From Halanaerobium saccharolyticum (GTDB lineage: Bacteria; Bacillota; Halanaerobiia; Halanaerobiales; Halanaerobiaceae): a DNA stretch of 64,000 nucleotides. Positions 44,083 through 53,381 of the stretch are shown piece by piece; positions within the stretch are counted from its first letter, which is position 1; each line of letters starts with the position of its first letter. The notes under the pieces are model-generated. The model saw nothing but the letters and a program-made list of their open reading frames with translations, had not been told where the DNA came from and searched no databases. A program made the translations under genes and the position numbers. The stretch covers positions 59,489-123,488 of the forward strand of contig NZ_QLME01000002.1 of the NCBI RefSeq assembly GCF_003259895.1, given 5' to 3'.

Positions 44083-45198
44083 GTGAAAAAAGTTAAGCTA
44101 ATAGATATCACATTTAGAGATTTTGATCTGCTTGATTTAAGTAATAGTAATTTACAGCGCTTAAAAATGATTAAAATGATGGGTAAAATGGGATTAAAAG
44201 AAGTTGAAATAGGTTCTCCAGTTTTGACAGATAAAATTAAGTTTATAGAAATGACCAGTGGAAAAGACAAAATAAAAGAAGAAATTGATCTCAAATTCCG
44301 CAGCTGGAACAGACCCTTAATTTCTGATTTGAGAAAATCTCTGCAGGCAGGAGTTGATCTTGTAGTTATCTCTATTTCACTAAAAAATTTAAATTTCAGG
44401 TCAAATAAATATAATAAAACGGCAGATAAATTGTTAAATGATTTGAAAAGAAGTATTCACTATGCAAAAACTAAGGGGTTAGAGATAATAGTAGAAATTC
44501 AAAATGCTTCAGCAGTTAATTTAAATCAGATATTAGAAGTTACAGCTTTCTGCAAAAAACTGGGTGTTAATAGATTGTCTTATCAGGAAGCAGAAACTGT
44601 AATTGAACCCCTTAAGTTTAAAAAGAGGATAGAAGATATTATCAGGACAGCTGATATTAAACTGGAAGTAAACTGCAGCAATATTTTTCAGACAGCAGCT
44701 GCAGCATCACTGGCAGCTTATAATGCTGGTGCCAGCGGAATCTGTGCCAGTATTAATGGTTTCAGCAAAAACCTTTATAGCAGAACGGCGCTGGAAGAAA
44801 TCATGATGATCTTAAAAAAACTTGAAGTTTTAGATAGGGAATATAAAACAGAAAAACTTTTTGAGTTAAGTCAGTTAATGGCAGAGCATCTAAATGATTT
44901 CCCGGCTGATAATAAAGCGATAATAGGAAAAGGTATTTTTAAGCACGAATCTGGTATTCACGTGGATGGTATCTTAAAAAACCCAACTACATATGAGGCA
45001 TTTTCTCCGGCAGAAGTTGGGTTAAGGAGAGAAATTATAATCGGGAAACACTCCGGGAAAAAGGCAGTGATAGCAAAATATAAAGAATTCGGTATCGATT
45101 TAAGCCTTAAAGAAGCTGAATTGAAATTAAAAAAGATCAAAAGAAAATCTATTAAGTTAAAAAGAGCTTTAACAGAAACAGAATTAAAAGATATTTAA
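44083..45198 (+). CDS. NifV-omega-like homocitrate synthase subunit with degenerate TIM barrel
   Basis: 371 residues from GTG 44083 (10 bases after GAGGA). Aligned by eye with the 2-isopropylmalate/homocitrate synthase family, the N-terminal catalytic motif DTTLRDGEQ has become DITFRDFDL, and the metal-binding HxHND has become NCSN (197-200), so the barrel should not bind its metal. The C-terminal part is intact: FKHESGIHVDGI (286-297, with the catalytic His) and GKHSGKKAV. This complements the barrel-only gene at 56380. In C. pasteurianum homocitrate synthase is encoded by two genes, nifV-omega and nifV-alpha, and this looks like the omega part. It has its own terminator just before nifH. 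Confidence 0.72.
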   Translation: MKKVKLIDITFRDFDLLDLSNSNLQRLKMIKMMGKMGLKEVEIGSPVLTDKIKFIEMTSGKDKIKEEIDLKFRSWNRPLISDLRKSLQAGVDLVVISISLKNLNFRSNKYNKTADKLLNDLKRSIHYAKTKGLEIIVEIQNASAVNLNQILEVTAFCKKLGVNRLSYQEAETVIEPLKFKKRIEDIIRTADIKLEVNCSNIFQTAAAASLAAYNAGASGICASINGFSKNLYSRTALEEIMMILKKLEVLDREYKTEKLFELSQLMAEHLNDFPADNKAIIGKGIFKHESGIHVDGILKNPTTYEAFSPAEVGLRREIIIGKHSGKKAVIAKYKEFGIDLSLKEAELKLKKIKRKSIKLKRALTETELKDI

Positions 45199-45233
45199 CC
45201 TGGATGGCAGTTTTTGCTAATCCAGGTTTTTTT
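45197..45233 (+). terminator. Terminator after nifV-omega-like gene
   Basis: AACCTGGAT (45197-45205) pairs with ATCCAGGTT (45220-45228), followed by TTTTTTT. It isolates this gene from nifH transcription. Confidence 0.8.
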
Positions 45234-45292
45234 GTATCCAGATATAAATGACATATTCATGTTATATATTTACCATATATACAATTATACAC

Positions 45293-45320
45293 TTGAAAAT
45301 AGCAAATTTAGTGTTATACT
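45293..45320 (+). promoter_or_regulatory. Candidate nifH promoter (sigma-A type)
   Basis: TTGAAA (45293-45298), 16-base spacer, TATACT (45315-45320). No sigma-54 motif (TGGCAC-N5-TTGC) is visible, as expected for Firmicute nif genes. The leader to nifH would be about 150 bases. Confidence 0.5.
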
Positions 45321-45417
45321 TTAGTTAATAAATTTAAAACCTAACATAAATGAGTAAAAATTAAATCTATACTCATTCTCTACAGTGATTTAAATTTATA
45401 ATTAAATAAGGTTATAA

Positions 45418-45442
45418 ATATTCGGAATCAAATTTCGAATAT
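45418..45442. promoter_or_regulatory. Inverted repeat in the nifH leader
   Basis: ATATTCGGAAT and ATTTCGAATAT form 11-base arms with one wobble around CAA, 36 bases ahead of the nifH ATG and just before its ribosome-binding site. It could be an operator for a nitrogen or molybdenum regulator, or an mRNA hairpin that protects or controls the nifH message. Confidence 0.45.
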
Positions 45443-45453
45443 CTATAATATAA

Positions 45454-46317
<864 letters not shown>

Positions 46318-46430
46318 TTCTAGAAGCTGCTTGGGTCAATTTTTATTTGAATTTAACTATTTTAAAAATTACTAAATCAGCAGAGAATAAAAGAGTAGAA
46401 GATTAATAGAGCGAGAAGGGAATGATATAA

Positions 46431-46757
46431 GTGAAATTATTACAGGCGATTATCAGACCGGAAAAAAGTTCAACAGTTCTTTCGGAACTTAAAGAGGCTG
46501 GTTTTCCGGCAGTGACTAAAATGGATGTTGCAGGAAGAGGTAAACAGCGGGGAGTTAAAGTTGGTAATATACACTATGATGAATTACCAAAAGAACTCTT
46601 AATGATGGTTTTAGAAGATGAAGATAAAGAAGATGTAGTTAAAATAATCATGAAAACTGTTAGAAGTGGTAAAGAAGGAAGCTATGGAGATGGTAAAATT
46701 TTTGTCAGCGATGTGGAGGAAGCATATACCATCAGCTCAAACAGTCAGGGTTTATAA
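46431..46757 (+). CDS. nifI1: PII-family nitrogenase regulator NifI1
   Basis: 108 residues starting at GTG after CGAGAAGGG. PII fold with MKLLQAIIRPEKSSTVLSEL and GSYGDGKIFVSDVEEAYTI. The T-loop is shortened to AGRGKQRGVKVGNIHYDELPK, the NifI1 form. With NifI2 it binds dinitrogenase when 2-oxoglutarate is low and ADP high, switching off activity. Confidence 0.92.
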   Translation: MKLLQAIIRPEKSSTVLSELKEAGFPAVTKMDVAGRGKQRGVKVGNIHYDELPKELLMMVLEDEDKEDVVKIIMKTVRSGKEGSYGDGKIFVSDVEEAYTISSNSQGL

Positions 46758-46826
46758 GGTTATTAATTGGAAGTTGGGGAAAGAAAAGATATGTCAATTA
46801 TTTAAATTTTCGCGGAGGTGAAAGAT

Positions 46827-47216
46827 ATGAAAGAGATCATGGCTGTAATCAGAATGAATAAAATTAACCAGACTAAAAAAGCTCTGGCCGTTCAGGGCTT
46901 TAATTCTCTAACCTGTGTTAAGGTCACCGGCAGGGGAAAAAAGAAGGTTAATTATGAGCTTATAGAAAAAATACTTGAGGGAGAAGAAGAGATAATTAAA
47001 TCCAGAGAAGTTACAGAGTCAATTACAGAAGGACACCGTTTAATACCAAAGAGAATGGTAATTACGGTAGTGAAAGATGAAGATGCTAAAAAGGTAGTTG
47101 AGACAATAATGAATGTTAATGAGACAGGTAATCCGGGTGATGGTAAAATTTTTGTTTTACCAATTGAAGATGCCTATAGAGTAAGAACAGGTGAAAGCGG
47201 TAAAGCAGCAGTATAG
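46827..47216 (+). CDS. nifI2: PII-family nitrogenase regulator NifI2
   Basis: 129 residues from ATG 46827, 8 bases after GGAGG. It has the longer T-loop typical of NifI2 (TGRGKKKVNYELIEKILEG) and ends GNPGDGKIFVLPIEDAYRV. Works as a complex with NifI1. The stop is 16 bases before nifD. Confidence 0.92.
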   Translation: MKEIMAVIRMNKINQTKKALAVQGFNSLTCVKVTGRGKKKVNYELIEKILEGEEEIIKSREVTESITEGHRLIPKRMVITVVKDEDAKKVVETIMNVNETGNPGDGKIFVLPIEDAYRVRTGESGKAAV

Positions 47217-47232
47217 AAAAGAGGTGAAGATA

Positions 47233-48852
47233 ATGAAAAATAATAATAATGCAGGAATTGAAGATGTTTTAGATGATGTTTTGCAGTCATATCCTGCTAA
47301 ATCAATGAAAAATAGAAAAGAGCATATTCTGGTCAAAGATAAGAAAAAGGATAAACATAAAATAAAGGCTAATACACGAACTATTCCAGGGATTATTACT
47401 AATCGTGGTTGTGCATATGCAGGCTGTCGTGGTGTTGTGCTGGGACCATTAAAAGATGTAGTTCAGCTTGTTCATGGACCTATAGGTTGTAGTTATTATG
47501 CCTGGGGGATGAGAAGACATCAGGGAGTAGCAGCAGAGGGTGGTAAAAACTTTATTAATTACACTTTTTCCACCGATATGCAGGACTCGGATGTTGTTTT
47601 CGGAGGAGAAAGAAAATTAAAAGAAGCAATCAAAGAAGCAGTAGAGATTTTTAATCCTTCAACGATTATGATTACAGCTACCTGTCCTGTTGGTTTGATT
47701 GGTGATGATATTAACAATATCGCTAAGAAGGCAGAAGAAGAGTATGGAATTACAGTTATGGCCTTTAACTGTGAAGGTTATAAAGGGGTAAGTCAGTCAG
47801 CCGGCCATCATATCGCCAACAATGAAATTATGGCTAATCTGGTTGGTATAGAAGATAAAGAGCTGGATCATAAATATCCAATTAATCTGATGGGGGAATA
47901 TAACATTGGGGGAGATGCTTTCGAAATAGAGAGGATCTTAGAAAAAATTGGTTATGATATTGTGGCTTCTTTTTCCGGGAATGGTACAGCAGATCAGATA
48001 AAATATTCACACGAAGCTGATCTTAATCTGGTTCAGTGTCACCGTTCAATTAACTACATTGCAGAAATGTTTGAAGAAAAATATGGTATACCCTGGTTAA
48101 AGGTTAATTTTTTAGGTGTGGATGCCACTATTAAAGCACTTCGCAATATGGCTGAATATTTTGGAGATCCAGAGCTTAAGGAAAGAACAGAGAAGGTAAT
48201 AGCAGAAGAGCTGGCTCAGATAGAGGGTCCACTTAACCGGTACCAGGAACTTTTTGAAGGTAAAACTGCTTTTCTTTTTGTTGGCGGTTCCAGAGCTCAC
48301 CACTATCAGAATGTATTTAAGAGGATTGGAATTGAAACAGTAGTAGCTGGATATGAATTTGGTCACCGTGATGATTATGAGGGCAGAGAAGTTATCCCTG
48401 ATATTGAAATGACAGCTGATGACCGGAATATTCCAGAACTGGAAGTTACAAAAGATGATAAGAAATATAACATGAGAATTTCCAAAGCTAAAAAAGAGGA
48501 ACTGCAGCAGAAGATGCCCCTTGATTATTATGAAGGCATGATCAAAGAAATGGAAGATGGAAGTATTGTTATTGATGATTTAAATCACCACGAACATATT
48601 AAGTTAACCGAAGCTTTAGAGCCTGATATTTTCTGTTCTGGAATTAAGGATAAATATACTTCTCATAAAATGGGTATTTTCTCAAAACAGCTGCACAGTT
48701 ATGATTACAGTGGTCCTTATGCAGGTTTTAAAGGGCATCTACAGTTTGCAGAAGATATTGCAGCCGGTATCCTTAACCCCAGCTGGAGTTATATTAATCC
48801 TCCCTGGAAAGACAATGTTGAACTTGCAGGAACAATTGGAGGTGTTCGCTAA
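47233..48852 (+). CDS. nifD: Nitrogenase MoFe protein alpha chain NifD
   Basis: 539 residues from ATG 47233, which follows AGAGGTGAAGATA. P-cluster cysteines are in RGCAYAGCRG, HGPIGCSYYAWG and TATCPVGLIGDD. The FeMo-co cysteine is in LVQCHRSINYIAE, and the cofactor histidine region is QLHSYDYSGPYAGF. It has the clostridial insertion of about 50 residues after GYEFGHRDDYEGREVIP, as in C. pasteurianum NifD. It is the Mo form and not VnfD/AnfD. The stop overlaps the nifK start (TAATG). Confidence 0.95.
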   Translation: MKNNNNAGIEDVLDDVLQSYPAKSMKNRKEHILVKDKKKDKHKIKANTRTIPGIITNRGCAYAGCRGVVLGPLKDVVQLVHGPIGCSYYAWGMRRHQGVAAEGGKNFINYTFSTDMQDSDVVFGGERKLKEAIKEAVEIFNPSTIMITATCPVGLIGDDINNIAKKAEEEYGITVMAFNCEGYKGVSQSAGHHIANNEIMANLVGIEDKELDHKYPINLMGEYNIGGDAFEIERILEKIGYDIVASFSGNGTADQIKYSHEADLNLVQCHRSINYIAEMFEEKYGIPWLKVNFLGVDATIKALRNMAEYFGDPELKERTEKVIAEELAQIEGPLNRYQELFEGKTAFLFVGGSRAHHYQNVFKRIGIETVVAGYEFGHRDDYEGREVIPDIEMTADDRNIPELEVTKDDKKYNMRISKAKKEELQQKMPLDYYEGMIKEMEDGSIVIDDLNHHEHIKLTEALEPDIFCSGIKDKYTSHKMGIFSKQLHSYDYSGPYAGFKGHLQFAEDIAAGILNPSWSYINPPWKDNVELAGTIGGVR

Positions 48853-50219
48853 TGCAGGATTTAGTGCCAAAAGAATATAAAGAGAGAAACTCACTTGTTA
48901 TCAATCCGGTTAAAACCTGTCAGCCAATCGGTGCGATGTATGCAGCTTTAGGCATTCATGGAGCTCTGCCGCACAGTCACGGATCACAGGGGTGCTGTTC
49001 TTATCATAGAATGCATTTGACCAAACATTTTAGAGAACCTGTTGTTGCTTCTTCCAGTTCGTTTACAGAAGGGGCCTCAGTATTTGGCGGCCGGGCTAAC
49101 TTAGAAACCGCACTGAAAAATATATTTGCTGTTTATGATCCTGAAGTTGTAGCCATTAACACAACCTGTTTGTCAGAAACAATTGGTGATGATATTGGCT
49201 CAATTATTAATGGATTTGATGTTCCGGCAGGAAAAACAATTATCCATGCCAGTACTCCAAGTTATGTTGGCTCCCATATTACAGGATTTTCAAATATGGT
49301 TAAAGCCGTGATTAAACAGGTTTCGGAAAAAAATGAAGATGCTAAGACAAATAACAAAATAAATTTAATACCTGGGTTTGTTGACCCCGGAGATATCCGC
49401 GAGATTAAGAGAATACTAGAAGCTATGGGTATCGACTATATTTTATTTCCGGATCAGAGTGATGTACTTGATACACCTCTGGATGGCAGCTATGATATGT
49501 ATCCAGAAGGAGGAGTTACAATTCCAGAATTAAAAGATACTGGTAATTCGCAGGCCACTATAGCTCTGGGAGAATTTGCTGCTTCAGATCCTGCTTTTGA
49601 GCTGGAAAAAAAGCATGATGTAAAACCTTATACTCTAAAATCACCGGTCGGCATTAAGGCAACAGATGAGTTTTTAATGCAGCTGATGAAGCTGACTGGA
49701 AAAGAGGTGCCAGCAGAAATTGAAAAAGAAAGAGGCCAGCTGGTGGATATTATTGCAGATACACATCATCAGTTCCACGGCAAAAAAGTAGCTGTTTATG
49801 GTGATCCTGATATAGTAATTTCTCTGACTGAATTTGTTTTAAGTCTGGGAATGAAACCAGTTCATATCTTAACAGGGACTCCAGATAAGAAGTTTGAAGA
49901 AACAGTTGCAGAAATGATGGAAAGTGCGGACTGGAAATATAACTTAACCGCCGGAGGTGACTTATTCCAGCTTCATCAGTGGATTAAAAATGATCAGGTA
50001 GATTTATTACTTGGTAATTCCTATGGTAAATTGGTTGCCAAACAGGAAGATGTCCCACTGGTCAGAGTTGGATTTCCTATACTTGACCGCAGTGTCCATT
50101 CTTATTTGCCAACTATTGGCTATAAGGGAGCAATTTTGCTGGTTGAAAAAATTAGTGGAGCTTTACTTGATAGAAAAGATAGAGATACAGACTTTGAATT
50201 GATAGAGTTTGTGCTGTAA
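48852..50219 (+). CDS. nifK: Nitrogenase MoFe protein beta chain NifK
   Basis: 455 residues, the short clostridial form without the N-terminal arm of about 50 residues found in Azotobacter. P-cluster cysteines lie in VKTCQPIGA, GSQGCCSYH and NTTCLSETIGDD. It forms the alpha2-beta2 tetramer with NifD; the genes are translationally coupled. A large hairpin separates it from nifE. Confidence 0.95.
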   Translation: MQDLVPKEYKERNSLVINPVKTCQPIGAMYAALGIHGALPHSHGSQGCCSYHRMHLTKHFREPVVASSSSFTEGASVFGGRANLETALKNIFAVYDPEVVAINTTCLSETIGDDIGSIINGFDVPAGKTIIHASTPSYVGSHITGFSNMVKAVIKQVSEKNEDAKTNNKINLIPGFVDPGDIREIKRILEAMGIDYILFPDQSDVLDTPLDGSYDMYPEGGVTIPELKDTGNSQATIALGEFAASDPAFELEKKHDVKPYTLKSPVGIKATDEFLMQLMKLTGKEVPAEIEKERGQLVDIIADTHHQFHGKKVAVYGDPDIVISLTEFVLSLGMKPVHILTGTPDKKFEETVAEMMESADWKYNLTAGGDLFQLHQWIKNDQVDLLLGNSYGKLVAKQEDVPLVRVGFPILDRSVHSYLPTIGYKGAILLVEKISGALLDRKDRDTDFELIEFVL

Positions 50220-50300
50220 AAAACATCTATTTTTTAAAGTATAATTAAATTATAATTTCGGTTTATAAACAATTTTTATTATAACTGAAGTTTAGATATT

Positions 50301-50385
50301 TAACCCATCTGTTTTTTTAGGAGTGTCATCAGTAGAGAGTAGTGTTAGGTAATGATAACTTGCTTTAAACAGATGGGTTATTTTT
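50301..50385 (+). terminator. Stem-loop between nifK and nifE (attenuator)
   Basis: TAACCCATCTGTTT (50301-50314) pairs perfectly over 14 bp with AAACAGATGGGTTA (50367-50380), enclosing 52 bases, and TTTTTC follows. It resembles a terminator but lies inside the operon, so partial termination would lower cofactor-assembly genes relative to nifHDK. Confidence 0.6.
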
Positions 50386-50404
50386 CATTCTGGAGGTGAA
50401 ATAT

Positions 50405-51976
50405 ATGCAGAATTCAAGCAGTAGTAAAGCACTTTCTGAAAGAGAAGACTTTATTATGACTAAAGGAGATAACAAAGAAAATATTAAATGTGATCAGCAG
50501 AGTCTGGCAGGTGCAGTTAGTCAGAGAGCCTGTGTATATTCAGGGGCTCGAGTTGTTTTGAATCCAGTCAAAGATGCTTATCATCTTGTACATGGACCAA
50601 TTGGCTGTGCCAGTTATACCTGGGATATCAGAGGCAGTTTGACTTCTGGAGCCGATATTTTCCGCAGCAGTTTTTCTACTGATTTAAGAGAAAAAGATAT
50701 TGTTTTTGGTGGGGAAGCAAAACTGGAGCTTGTTATAGAAGAACTAATGGAAGCAGAGCAGTATAAGCCGGAAGTGATTTTTATTTATTCAACCTGTGTA
50801 GTTGGAGTTATTGGAGATGATTTAAAAGCTGCAGCCAGAAAAGCAGAAGCCAAATATGGGATTAGAGTTATTCCTGTAGAATCTTCAGGTTTTGCCGGTA
50901 CAAAATCCAAGGGATATAAAGCTGCCTGTGAGGCATTATTAACTTTAATGAGTGACTTTAAGGCCGAAAGTATTGGAGTAGAGAACAAAAAAATGGCCGT
51001 AGATAGCAGAAATGAAATTAAGGCGCTAAGTCAACTAAATGAAGATTATAGTAATTTAAATACAAAAGAAAAAATCAGGATCTTGCAGAAAAAGTTAAGT
51101 CAGATTAATTCTCTTCAGGCAGGAAGAGCTATAGAGGATTTTAAAAATAAGAAAATGAAAGAACAGGCGGAAAACAGGAGGTACATTAGAAAAATAAATC
51201 TTCTGGGAGATTACAATCTGGCAGGTGAAGGCTGGATAATAGAAAATTATTTGAATGATGTTGGAATAGAACTTGCAGCCAGATTTACCGGCGACTCAAG
51301 TATAGAAGATATTCGTAAAGCACCTACTGCTGATTTAAATATTGTTCAGTGTGCTGGTTCAATGAAATATCTGGCTAAAAGAATGAAAAAGAAGTTTGAA
51401 ATTCCCTTCTTAGAAATTTCATTTTTAGGTTTACAGGACAGCCTGGATTCTCTGCGCCAGATTGCTCAACATTTAGGTGATCAGATAATAATCAATAAAG
51501 TTGAAAGATTAATTGCCCGCAGGCTGCCTGATACTGAAGCAAAGTTAAGAATATATAAAAACTATCTGTCCGGGAAAAAGGCAGCAATTTATGTTGGTGG
51601 TGCTTTTAAGGCGATTTCTCTTGTAAAACAGTTCAATGATCTGGGAATTAAGACTGTTATGGTAGGCACTCAAAACGGAAAAGAGTCTGATTATGAAAAG
51701 TTAAAAGATCTTACTGATCCAGGAACTATCATTTTAGATGATGCTAACCCATCTGAACTGGAGGCCTTTATGCGAGAAAAAGGAGCAGATGTTTTAGTTG
51801 GTGGAGTAAAAGACAGGGCCCTGGCCTATAAAATGGGTATTGCTTTTTTTGATCATAATCATGAGCGTAAACATCCACTGGTAGGTTTTGAAGGGGTTGT
51901 TAATCTGGCTGAAGAACTTGATTTAACAATTAACAGTCCAATCTGGAAAACGATCAGGAGTGATATAGATGGGTAA
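50405..51976 (+). CDS. nifE: Nitrogenase cofactor scaffold NifE with an internal insertion
   Basis: 523 residues against about 450-470 for the family. It resembles NifD: RACVYSGARVVLNPVKD, HGPIGCASYTWD, YSTCVVGVIGDD, LNIVQCAGSMKYLAKRM. Extra sequence of about 65 residues (about 188-258) lies between CEALLTLMSDF and KINLLGDYNLAGEG. It is charged and helix-rich (NTKEKIRILQKKLSQINSL) and may form a coiled coil. With NifN it forms the tetramer on which the FeMo cofactor precursor is completed. ATG 50405 follows GGAGGTG; a GTG at 50396 is within that site. Confidence 0.9.
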   Translation: MQNSSSSKALSEREDFIMTKGDNKENIKCDQQSLAGAVSQRACVYSGARVVLNPVKDAYHLVHGPIGCASYTWDIRGSLTSGADIFRSSFSTDLREKDIVFGGEAKLELVIEELMEAEQYKPEVIFIYSTCVVGVIGDDLKAAARKAEAKYGIRVIPVESSGFAGTKSKGYKAACEALLTLMSDFKAESIGVENKKMAVDSRNEIKALSQLNEDYSNLNTKEKIRILQKKLSQINSLQAGRAIEDFKNKKMKEQAENRRYIRKINLLGDYNLAGEGWIIENYLNDVGIELAARFTGDSSIEDIRKAPTADLNIVQCAGSMKYLAKRMKKKFEIPFLEISFLGLQDSLDSLRQIAQHLGDQIIINKVERLIARRLPDTEAKLRIYKNYLSGKKAAIYVGGAFKAISLVKQFNDLGIKTVMVGTQNGKESDYEKLKDLTDPGTIILDDANPSELEAFMREKGADVLVGGVKDRALAYKMGIAFFDHNHERKHPLVGFEGVVNLAEELDLTINSPIWKTIRSDIDG

Positions 51977-53381
51977 TTTAAAAAGATTAGATGTTAATCC
52001 CTGTAAAATGTGTATGCCGATAGGGGCTGCTATTGCTTTTAAGGGAATAGAAGAGAGTATGCTTTTAATGCATGGTTCTCAGGGGTGCAGCACTTATATG
52101 AGAAGACATATGTCAACACATTATGAAGAACCGATAGACATAGCTTCTTCTTCAATCGATGAGCAGGGTACTGTTTATGGAGGAGAAAAAAATTTAAGAC
52201 AGGGTTTAAAAAATCTGATTAAGTTATATTCACCTAAAGTTATAGGTGTTGTAACTACCTGTCTGGCAGAAACTATTGGCGAAGATATAAATAGAATAGC
52301 AGCTGATTTTAAAAAAGCAAATGATGTTGAAGATATTTCTATTATCACAGTACCAACTCCGGGCTATGGAGGATCTCAATTTGAAGGATATTATTTAACA
52401 TTACGGAAAATTGTTGAGCAGCTTGCGGAAAGTTCTGGCGCTAAAAGTTCTAAGCTAAATGTGGCTGCAGCAAATTTAAGTCCGGCAGAGGTCAGAGAAA
52501 TCAAGAGAATTTTGGATTTATTTGAACTTGAATATACAATTTTACCTGATATATCAAAAACTCTGGCTGCTCCTTTTACAAAAGATTATAGTAAAATACC
52601 GCCGGGTGGAACTAAAATCTCCGAAATTAAAAAAATGGGGGATGCTGCCTTTACAATTGAATTTGGAACTCTTGTTGACAGCAGCCTCTCAACAGCTGTT
52701 TATCTTAAAGATAAATTTGGGATTCCTGCTTATAGACTGCCAATTCCAATCGGGCTTAAGAATACAGATCAGCTGATAAATATTCTGGCAGAAATATCCG
52801 GTAAGAAGATACCTTTAAGTTTAAAGGAAGCAAGAGGTAGACTGATCGATACAATGATTGACTCTCATAAATATAACAGTGAAGGCAGAGCAGCTGTGTT
52901 TGGTGATCCGGAGATGATTTATGCAGTCAGCTCTATCTGTCAGGAAAATGGAATTTCTCCTGTGATTATGGCTACCGGTACCGATCTGGATATTTTTCAG
53001 AGGAAGTTGGAAGAACTTACAGCAGACAGTAGAGACCAAAATTTAATCTTTAGTGATACCGATTTTGAGGAGATTAGAAACTATGTTAATGAATATAACA
53101 TAAATATTATGATTGGTAATTCCGATGGTGCTTTTATAGAAGAAAAAGATGGAATCCCTTTAATTAGAGTTGGCTTTCCAATTCATGACAGAGTCGGGGC
53201 GTCTCGTCAGCAAAATATTGGCTATCAGGGGTCTAATAACTTTCTTGATCAGATAACTAATCAGATTCTGGCCCTAAAACATGATAATTATCGAGAAGAT
53301 TTATATAAAGAGTTTTATCAGGCTAATAAAGGTGCAGCAGCCGCAAAAGATGCTGCAGAGTTGAAAGTAGGTGAGGAATAA
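51969..53381 (+). CDS. nifN: Nitrogenase cofactor scaffold NifN
   Basis: 470 residues, NifK-like: NPCKMCMPIGAAIAFKG, GSQGCSTYMRRHMSTHYEEP, TTCLAETIGEDI. It overlaps nifE by 8 bases and is coupled to nifB (TAATG). In C. pasteurianum nifN and nifB are fused, while here they are separate but overlapping. Partner of NifE. Confidence 0.92.
   Translation: MGNLKRLDVNPCKMCMPIGAAIAFKGIEESMLLMHGSQGCSTYMRRHMSTHYEEPIDIASSSIDEQGTVYGGEKNLRQGLKNLIKLYSPKVIGVVTTCLAETIGEDINRIAADFKKANDVEDISIITVPTPGYGGSQFEGYYLTLRKIVEQLAESSGAKSSKLNVAAANLSPAEVREIKRILDLFELEYTILPDISKTLAAPFTKDYSKIPPGGTKISEIKKMGDAAFTIEFGTLVDSSLSTAVYLKDKFGIPAYRLPIPIGLKNTDQLINILAEISGKKIPLSLKEARGRLIDTMIDSHKYNSEGRAAVFGDPEMIYAVSSICQENGISPVIMATGTDLDIFQRKLEELTADSRDQNLIFSDTDFEEIRNYVNEYNINIMIGNSDGAFIEEKDGIPLIRVGFPIHDRVGASRQQNIGYQGSNNFLDQITNQILALKHDNYREDLYKEFYQANKGAAAAKDAAELKVGEE

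Noticed and set aside
44083..45198. A plain 2-isopropylmalate or homocitrate synthase
   Set aside because: The first catalytic motif and the metal-binding HxH are lost, so it is unlikely to act alone.
47233..48852. An alternative (V or Fe-only) nitrogenase alpha subunit
   Set aside because: The sequence has the clostridial NifD insertion and NifD cofactor-site motifs; there is no vnfG/anfG delta-subunit gene between nifD and nifK.
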